Shown here: positions 7,431 to 11,360 of the stretch, one piece after another
How the letters are laid out: each line of letters starts with the position of its first letter
Numbering within the stretch: the first letter of the stretch is position 1
Source of the DNA: Nitrospirota bacterium
Lineage (GTDB): Bacteria; Nitrospirota; Nitrospiria; Nitrospirales; Nitrospiraceae
DNA: 11,360 nucleotides
Assembly: GCA_016195505.1 (NCBI GenBank)
Contig: JACPZN010000122.1
Location: forward strand, 1-11,360
Direction of reading: 5' to 3'
Position numbers and translations under genes: made by a program
The notes under the pieces: generated by a model
Databases searched by the model: none
Seen by the model: only the letters and a program-made list of their open reading frames with translations
What the model was told of the DNA's origin: nothing

Positions 7431-7670
7431 CTATTCCACTACATTCAACTCAATCGGATCGACGCTGCAGCCTTTTTTCCGCAGGCCGGTGACGGCGCGT
7501 TCAATTTCGGCCGTTTCACCGGAGAGTTCCACATCGACCCAGCCGGTTGTTTCACGAACATCGGCGCGCCGGACGTTCGTGACGATGTTGTATTCCCGTC
7601 CGATCTGGTAAATAATCGGCTCTTTGACCTTGTCCTCGGGAAAACGGACATGAAAACGCAAGTGTGCCAT
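7431..7670 (-). CDS. Stand-alone NIL-domain protein
   Basis: A 79-residue protein that is essentially one NIL domain: a ferredoxin-like fold of two strand-helix-strand units (HLRFHVRFPEDKVKEPIIYQIGREYNI..., then a GWVDVELSG strand and the helix ETAEIERAVTGLRKKG). NIL domains are best known at the C-terminus of the methionine importer ATPase MetN, where they bind methionine and shut the transporter. Small NIL proteins are also found next to sulfur amino-acid genes, including homocysteine-forming systems of methanogens. It has no iron-sulfur cysteine motif (single Cys). It begins two bases after the stop of the CysO-like carrier, and its strong ribosome-binding site lies within the carrier's Gly-Gly codons, so the two are tightly coupled. 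A role as methionine sensor or as scaffold of the carrier complex is inference. Confidence 0.8.
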   Translation of the reverse strand: MAHLRFHVRFPEDKVKEPIIYQIGREYNIVTNVRRADVRETTGWVDVELSGETAEIERAVTGLRKKGCSVDPIELNVVE

Positions 7671-7681
7671 GGCTATCCTCC
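7671..7681 (-). promoter_or_regulatory. Ribosome-binding site of the NIL gene inside the carrier's Gly-Gly codons
   Basis: On the minus strand the end of the CysO-like carrier reads GCG GGA GGA TAG CC ATG. The GGAGG core (7681-7677) is made by the two glycine codons of the essential C-terminus and stands six bases before the NIL start codon, an ideal distance. The codon choice serves both the tail and translation of the next gene. Confidence 0.75.
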
Positions 7682-7945
7682 CGCGATCGCCGGAACAATG
7701 GAGACTTCATCGCCATCCTTGAGGGAGGTTTCTTTCCCTTTGAGGAAACGAATGTCTTCTTCGTTGACGTAAATGTTGACGAAGCGGCGCAGTTCCCCTG
7801 CCTCATCGCAGAGACGATCCTTAATGCCGGGATGCGCGCTATTCAACGCCTCGATCATCTCCAGCACGCTGCCGGCCTTGGCTTCAACTTCTCCCTGGCC
7901 TTTGGTCAGGGGACGGAGGGGAGTCGGAATGCGAACTTTAATCAT
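7673..7945 (-). CDS. cysO: CysO/MoaD-like ubiquitin-fold sulfur carrier
   Basis: A 90-residue beta-grasp carrier ending in AIAGG, the free di-glycine tail needed for adenylation and thiocarboxylate formation. The sequence is closer to M. tuberculosis CysO, as I recall it, than to MoaD or ThiS: IPTPLRPLTKGQ (6-17), RFVNIYVNEEDIRF (54-67) and DGDEVSIVPAIAGG (77-90). CysO donates sulfur to O-phosphoserine-bound CysM, giving a carrier-cysteine adduct cut by Mec+. Here the immediate neighbour is a threonine-synthase-like gene (ATGA overlap of four bases), not a cysteine synthase, and the NIL gene follows after two bases. The E1 and JAMM partners are just downstream. The start is fixed by the overlap; its ribosome-binding site is only a weak GGCGGTGG within the previous gene's glycine codons. 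The acceptor molecule may be a cysteine or homocysteine precursor. Confidence 0.92.
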   Translation of the reverse strand: MIKVRIPTPLRPLTKGQGEVEAKAGSVLEMIEALNSAHPGIKDRLCDEAGELRRFVNIYVNEEDIRFLKGKETSLKDGDEVSIVPAIAGG

Positions 7946-9192
7946 GCGCCACCGCCGCCATTCTTGCCCATTTTGAAAGTTTTCTCGAAGTCCACCAGGC
8001 TGGGCTGGATGCGAGTCGGCCGTCCGACGGCGTCGATCACGGCTTCCTGTGTTTTTAAACCGTTGCCGGTGATGTAGGCCACGGTGACTTCGTTCTTCTT
8101 GATGATTCCTTGCTTGACCAGCTTCTTGAGGACGCCGATCGTCACGCCGCCGGCCGTTTCCGAAAAAATGCCCTCGGTTTGCGCCAGGAGCTTGATACCG
8201 TCCACCACCGCATCATCCGTCACCATATCCATCGAACCCTTGCTCTCTGCGGTGGCCTTGAGCGCATAGTAGCCATCGGCCGGGTTCCCGATCGCGAGAG
8301 ATTTTGCAATGGTCTTGGGCTTCACCGGCTTGAAAAAATCCCGACCTGCCTTGAAGGCGGTCGAGATCGGCGAGCAGCCCTCGGCCTGCGCTCCGTTGAT
8401 CTTAGTGCGGACGTTATCGATCAGTCCCAAGGCCTTCATCTCGTGCAGGCCCTTCCAAATCTTGGTCAGGAGAGAGCCTGACGCCATCGGAATGACGACT
8501 TGATCGGGCGTTTTCCATCCCAGTTGTTCTACGGTCTCAAAGGCGAGAGTTTTGGAGCCTTCCGCATAGTAGGGGCGAATGTTGATATTCACGAAGGCCC
8601 AGCCATGCTCACCGGCAATTTCGCTGCAGAGTCGGTTCACATCGTCATAGTTGCCTTCCACTTCGACGACTTGGGGCTTATAAATCAAATTGCCGAGCAC
8701 CTTCGCGGCTTCAAGGTCGCCGGGGATGAACACGTAGCAGTGGAGGTTCGCAGCTGCGGCATGGGCCGACACCGAATTAGCCAAGTTGCCGGTCGAGGCA
8801 CAGGCCACGGTTTCGAATCCTAACTCGCGGGCACGGGTCAAGGCGACGGCGACCACGCGATCCTTAAAGGAGAGGGTTGGGTGGTTGACCGTGTCGTTCT
8901 TGATGTAGAGCTCGTCGAGTCCAAGATACGCGCCGAGGTTCTTGGCTCGCACCAATGGCGTGAACCCGGCATGAGGGCCGACGAAGTTTGTCCCTTCGAC
9001 CGGCAGCAGGTCGAGATAGCGCCACATACTGTGCGGGCCATCCTCGATCTTCTTGCGTGTGACGCACTTCTTGATCTCCTCGTAGTTGTACTTCACCTCG
9101 AGGGGGCCGAAGCACATCTCGCAGACGTGAATGGCTTTGGTCGGATATTCTTTTCCGCACTCGCGGCAGACTAGCGCTTTCATTTTGCTCAT
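7942..9192 (-). CDS. thrC: Threonine-synthase-like PLP enzyme with N-terminal zinc-ribbon-like segment
   Basis: A 416-residue fold-type II PLP enzyme. The first 30 residues hold two CxxC pairs (Cys9/12 and Cys24/27), a small zinc-ribbon-like cap seen in the long bacterial and archaeal threonine synthases. PLP would bind Lys110 in TLSFKDRV; ASTGNLANS (132-140) is the cofactor/substrate loop, and AYITGNGLKT lies near the C-terminus. The family converts O-phosphohomoserine to threonine. This copy lies inside a sulfur-carrier operon and overlaps the CysO-like gene by four bases, so it may instead, or in addition, use the carrier's thiocarboxylate to replace the phosphate (homocysteine formation); that is inference. 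The odd glycine-rich end (GGGGA) may reflect codon use before the next start. ATG at 9192 follows AAGGTGG. It begins 27 bases after the broken E1 gene. Confidence 0.88.
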   Translation of the reverse strand: MSKMKALVCRECGKEYPTKAIHVCEMCFGPLEVKYNYEEIKKCVTRKKIEDGPHSMWRYLDLLPVEGTNFVGPHAGFTPLVRAKNLGAYLGLDELYIKNDTVNHPTLSFKDRVVAVALTRARELGFETVACASTGNLANSVSAHAAAANLHCYVFIPGDLEAAKVLGNLIYKPQVVEVEGNYDDVNRLCSEIAGEHGWAFVNINIRPYYAEGSKTLAFETVEQLGWKTPDQVVIPMASGSLLTKIWKGLHEMKALGLIDNVRTKINGAQAEGCSPISTAFKAGRDFFKPVKPKTIAKSLAIGNPADGYYALKATAESKGSMDMVTDDAVVDGIKLLAQTEGIFSETAGGVTIGVLKKLVKQGIIKKNEVTVAYITGNGLKTQEAVIDAVGRPTRIQPSLVDFEKTFKMGKNGGGGA

Positions 9193-9219
9193 CGTCGCAC
9201 CACCTTCGAAAGTCTGTGA

Positions 9220-10001
9220 TTAAGGATGCACCGCACAGCCGGCATAGGGATCTCCATCGTCGAACAACTCAGTAATCGTCGGGTGCTCACCGCAGAGGGC
9301 GCAATTTGGATTACGGCGGACTTTGATTTCTCTAAATTGAGTCTTGCGCGCATCGAAGTCGAGCATGCGGTTCGTCAGCGGCTGGCCGATGCCCAGGACG
9401 AGCTTCAGCCCGCCAGCACGCCGATGACCCCCGCTTCCTGGCAAGATGCAACTAAGCCGGGCGGCGGGGGCGTCTTGAATACGCAGCGATAGCAGGCCGA
9501 TTTCTTAGGGATGATTGTTGTCACACGGCCGTCGAAACGCAGGATACCGCCATGCACCAGCGGCTTATCGGCAAAGAAGCAGGCGTCGTTGATCAGGAAC
9601 TTGGCGGGGAAGTTGTCGACCCCGTCGATCACAACGTCATAGTCGCTGAAGATCTTCAGTGCGTTACCGGCGGTCAACCGTTCTTCATACATCGAGACAT
9701 TCACGTCGGGATTCAAGGCTTGAATCTTTTCTTTTCCCGACAAGACCTTGGGCCGCCCGATGTCCGGTGTGTGATGGAGGATCTGGCGTTGGAGGTTGGT
9801 GAGATCCACAACGTCGCTATCAATGAGCCCGATCGTGCCCACTCCGGCTGCGGCCAAGTAGAGCGCAGCCGGTGAGCCCAGGCCACCCGCACCCACCACG
9901 AGAATCTTCGCTTTGGCGATCTTCTTCTGTCCCTTACCGCCAACTTCAGGGAGCAGGATATGCCGGCTGTAGCGGTTTATTTGATCTTCGGTGAATTCCA
10001 T
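9220..10001 (-). pseudogene. E1-like ThiF/MoeB paralogue broken by a deletion
   Basis: From ATG at 10001 the frame gives 198 residues with every N-terminal E1 motif (GAGGLGS 37-43, DSDVVDLTNLQRQ 61-73, catalytic Asp129, CYRC 170/173, Cys187) and then stops at TGA 9407-9405 just after GVIGVLAG. Downstream, in another frame, the family's C-terminus continues (LKLVLGIGQPLTNRML..., zinc pair CALC) to TAA at 9220. Against the intact copy, ten residues (the TMGILQASEA segment) plus one base are missing at about 9408/9409, so a 31-base deletion explains both the gap and the shift. Without the deleted helix and the second zinc pair the product should be inactive. It stands between the cysteine synthase and threonine-synthase-like genes. 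Either real decay, with the other E1 serving both carriers, or an assembly error. Confidence 0.85.
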
Positions 10002-10008
10002 ATGGGTC

Positions 10009-10093
10009 TGTGATGTGTGATCAGTGATGTGTGACGAGCAAACGTTTCAGGACTTCCTTCGGTGTAGTTGACTCATCACCGATCACTCATCAC
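10009..10093. repeat. Heptad inverted-repeat element B, upstream of the broken E1 gene
   Basis: The 91-base gap between the cysteine synthase and the broken E1 gene holds four 7-base units of the form NGTGAYG (10009-10036, second unit TGTGATC) followed by AG. Three complementary units (TCATCAC, CGATCAC, TCATCAC; 10073-10093) follow a 36-base centre. Left and right arms pair at 18 of 21 positions, each mismatch falling on the same base of the heptad. The right arm reaches the cysteine synthase stop codon; the left array ends seven bases from the E1 start, exactly as in element A. Confidence 0.85.
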
Positions 10094-11022
10094 TAGATGT
10101 TAAAGTACTTCTCGATACTGATATAGCGCTCGCCCGTGTCGCAGAGAATTGTCACCACATTCTTGCCGGGGCCCAGTTCTTCGGCGATCTTCTGGGCTGC
10201 AAACACATTGGCACCGGCTGAAATTCCAACTAGGAGGCCTTCTTTTTTCGAGAGCTGTTTGGCAGTCTGATAGGCCTCATCATCGGTCACCGCAATCACG
10301 CGGTCGAGAATCTTTCGGTTGAGGACTTTGGGAATGAAGCCCGCGCCAATGCCTTGTATCTTGTGCGGTCCTGGATCTCCACCGGATAGCACGGGCGACC
10401 CCGCCGGCTCAACAGCGATCACCTTCACGTTCGGGTTCTTTTCTTTGAAGACTTCGCCGCATCCCGTGATTGTGCCGCCGGTTCCGACCGCAGCGACAAA
10501 TGCGTCGATCTTCCCTTCAAGCGCCTCCCAAATTTCAGGCGCCGTCGTCATCCTATGCATCGCTGGATTCGCAGGATTTGAAAATTGATCCGGCATGAAA
10601 TACGACGGATTTTGAGCGAGGATGCTCTCGGCTTCCTTGATTGAACCTTTCATACCCTCCCAGGCGGGCGTCAACACGAGCTGCGCGCCATAGGAAGACA
10701 ACAAGCTGGCCCGCTCCATGCTCATGCTTTCCGGCATGACGAGAATCAGCTTATACCCTCGCACCGCAGCTACCAGTGCCAGTCCGATTCCAGTGTTCCC
10801 ACTCGTCGGTTCGACGATTGTCCCGCCGGGCTTCAGCTTGCCCTGACGCTCTGCCTCATCAATCATGTTGAGGCAAATCCGGTCCTTGACGCTTCCGCCT
10901 GGGTTGAAGAATTCAACCTTGCCATAGATCGTGGCCGAACCTGGCTTTGAGAGACGGTTCAACCGAACGAGCGGGGTCTTGCCGATCAGCTCAGTAATCT
11001 CTTTGTGCAAGATCATCGTCAC
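10093..11022 (-). CDS. cysK: Cysteine synthase, CysK-type (O-acetylserine sulfhydrylase family)
   Basis: A 309-residue fold-type II PLP enzyme of normal family length that replaces the side group of an activated serine with sulfur to make cysteine. Lys46 in NPGGSVKDR carries PLP; TSGNTGIG (73-80) binds the substrate carboxylate; GTGGTITG (about 185-192) holds the cofactor phosphate; HKIQGIGAGFIP is typical of the O-acetylserine-using CysK type. M. tuberculosis CysM, by contrast, uses O-phosphoserine and a protein thiocarboxylate. Direct coupling to a ThiS-like carrier gene (GTGA overlap of four bases) suggests that this CysK-type enzyme may also accept sulfur from a carrier, not only free sulfide. 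The GTG start at 11022 is preferred because a strong GGAGG lies six bases before it; an ATG at 11016 is the alternative. Confidence 0.93.
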   Translation of the reverse strand: MTMILHKEITELIGKTPLVRLNRLSKPGSATIYGKVEFFNPGGSVKDRICLNMIDEAERQGKLKPGGTIVEPTSGNTGIGLALVAAVRGYKLILVMPESMSMERASLLSSYGAQLVLTPAWEGMKGSIKEAESILAQNPSYFMPDQFSNPANPAMHRMTTAPEIWEALEGKIDAFVAAVGTGGTITGCGEVFKEKNPNVKVIAVEPAGSPVLSGGDPGPHKIQGIGAGFIPKVLNRKILDRVIAVTDDEAYQTAKQLSKKEGLLVGISAGANVFAAQKIAEELGPGKNVVTILCDTGERYISIEKYFNI

Positions 11023-11219
11023 TGGCCCCCTCCCATGTAGAAGAGGAACTCAACCTGGTCCCCTTCATTGAGGTGGGTGGTGGCAAGGTGGTCGCTCTCC
11101 AGCACCTTATCGTTGATCTCGATGGCAACCATCTGTGGCTCAATCTTTTTCGTCTTGAGCAAATCGAGGACGGTTCCGCCCTGCACCTCCTCGGATTTTC
11201 CGTTGATCTTGACCTGCAT
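11019..11219 (-). CDS. ThiS-like sulfur carrier with a masked C-terminus (GGGQ)
   Basis: A 66-residue beta-grasp protein of ThiS size and pattern (MQVKINGKSEEV, TVLDLL, VAIEINDKVL, LNEGDQVEFLFYMGGG). ThiS-type carriers must end in Gly-Gly to be adenylated; this one ends GGGQ, with one extra glutamine, so a peptidase would have to expose the glycine. A JAMM peptidase is present at the end of the same locus. Similar masked tails are known for carriers such as QbsE, trimmed by JAMM enzymes. It is the first gene of the locus and is coupled to cysK, not to thiamine genes, so a role in cysteine synthesis is more likely than thiazole synthesis. The start is ATG 11219, with GGGAGA just upstream; a TTG at 11231 would add four residues but leave no ribosome-binding site. 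Confidence 0.85.
   Translation of the reverse strand: MQVKINGKSEEVQGGTVLDLLKTKKIEPQMVAIEINDKVLESDHLATTHLNEGDQVEFLFYMGGGQ
11023..11033 (-). promoter_or_regulatory. Ribosome-binding site of cysK inside the carrier's glycine codons
   Basis: The carrier gene ends ATG GGA GGG GGC CAG TGA on the minus strand. GGAGG (11033-11029), formed by the glycine codons, stands six bases before the GTG start of cysK, and start and stop overlap as GTGA. This decides the GTG start over the downstream ATG at 11016, which would be 12 bases away. Confidence 0.75.
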
Positions 11220-11259
11220 GGATTCTCCCAAGTTGGCCTAGAGATTAAGGAATTTTGTC

Positions 11260-11289
11260 AAACTAACAAAGGCAAGCTCTGCTTGTCAA
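11260..11289 (-). promoter_or_regulatory. Candidate promoter of the sulfur operon
   Basis: On the minus strand a perfect TTGACA (11289-11284) is followed after 17 or 18 bases by weak -10 candidates (TTAGTT or TAGTTT, 11266-11260). A second perfect TTGACA lies at 11261-11256 but has no reasonable -10 box at the correct distance. The leader to the ATG at 11219 would be about 35 bases. Confidence 0.35.
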
Positions 11290-11302
11290 GGTTGCGTTAT
11301 TC

Positions 11303-11313
11303 ACTCTGAGAGT
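11303..11313. promoter_or_regulatory. Palindrome upstream of the operon promoter, possible operator
   Basis: ACTCT-G-AGAGT is a perfect 11-base palindrome 14 bases upstream of the distal TTGACA box. A 5-base CACTC/GAGTG pair (11302-11306 and 11317-11321) flanks part of it. The position would suit an activator or repressor site, but no regulator family is recognised and chance is possible. Confidence 0.25.
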
Positions 11314-11360
11314 CACCGAGTGTGGATTGGATTCATCGTGACGGGCTGCATTTACCGATC

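Noticed and set aside
9220..9444. Separate small 74-residue gene downstream of the broken E1
   Set aside because: Its sequence is the C-terminal zinc-binding part of an E1 enzyme continuing after the deletion; the apparent N-terminus is out-of-frame E1 sequence with no start signal.
7354..10093. CRISPR array
   Set aside because: The GTGA units are 7 bases long, directly adjacent and arranged as inverted arms, with no regular spacers and no cas genes.
11019..11219. True thiamine-pathway ThiS
   Set aside because: The size and fold pattern fit ThiS, but the gene is translationally coupled to cysK, no thiG/thiE/thiC gene is near, and the GGGQ end differs from the plain GG of thiamine ThiS. It cannot be fully excluded.

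Overview
The window looks like a chromosomal stretch of a free-living, moderately high-GC Gram-negative bacterium. The gene style (a CzcA/CusA-type RND pump, a peptide deformylase/ABC exporter pair, a threonine synthase with an N-terminal zinc-ribbon-like segment, a CysO-like sulfur carrier and GTGA heptad repeats between genes) suggests Nitrospira or a relative. That assignment is recall-based inference, not a search result.

Plus strand, 1-5493: the C-terminal part of a heavy-metal RND pump (1-1803, N-terminus outside the window); an exported HEAT-repeat protein (1833-2651); peptide deformylase (2724-3248); an MsbA-like type I ABC exporter (3271-4995); then, behind a candidate promoter, two very small cysteine-rich, zinc-ribbon-like proteins (5085-5279 and 5332-5493). 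5494-5715 is a convergent spacer in which I see no gene or clear terminator.

Minus strand, 11219 down to 5716: a compact sulfur-transfer locus. In transcription order: a ThiS-like carrier with an unusual GGGQ end, a CysK-type cysteine synthase, an inverted-repeat element, a ThiF/MoeB-type E1 broken by an apparent deletion, a threonine-synthase-like enzyme, a CysO/MoaD-like carrier ending in GG, a small NIL-domain protein, a second inverted-repeat element, an intact ThiF/MoeB E1, and a JAMM (Mec+/M67) metallopeptidase. A small secreted protein with a frameshift follows (5951-5716).

How the parts may work together: an E1-like enzyme adenylates a carrier's C-terminal glycine, sulfur is loaded as a thiocarboxylate, a PLP enzyme transfers it to an amino-acid skeleton, and the JAMM peptidase releases the product. 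This is the known CysO-CysM-Mec+ route of Mycobacterium tuberculosis. Here the parts look doubled: ThiS-like + CysK + E1 (broken), and CysO-like + threonine-synthase-like + NIL + E1 (intact), with one shared JAMM peptidase. The CysO-like carrier sits with the threonine-synthase-like enzyme, not with the cysteine synthase, and the NIL domain is linked to methionine. A thiocarboxylate-dependent homocysteine route from O-phosphohomoserine is therefore an attractive but unproven reading. The ThiS-like carrier would need its final Gln removed before activation, which gives the JAMM enzyme a second plausible job.
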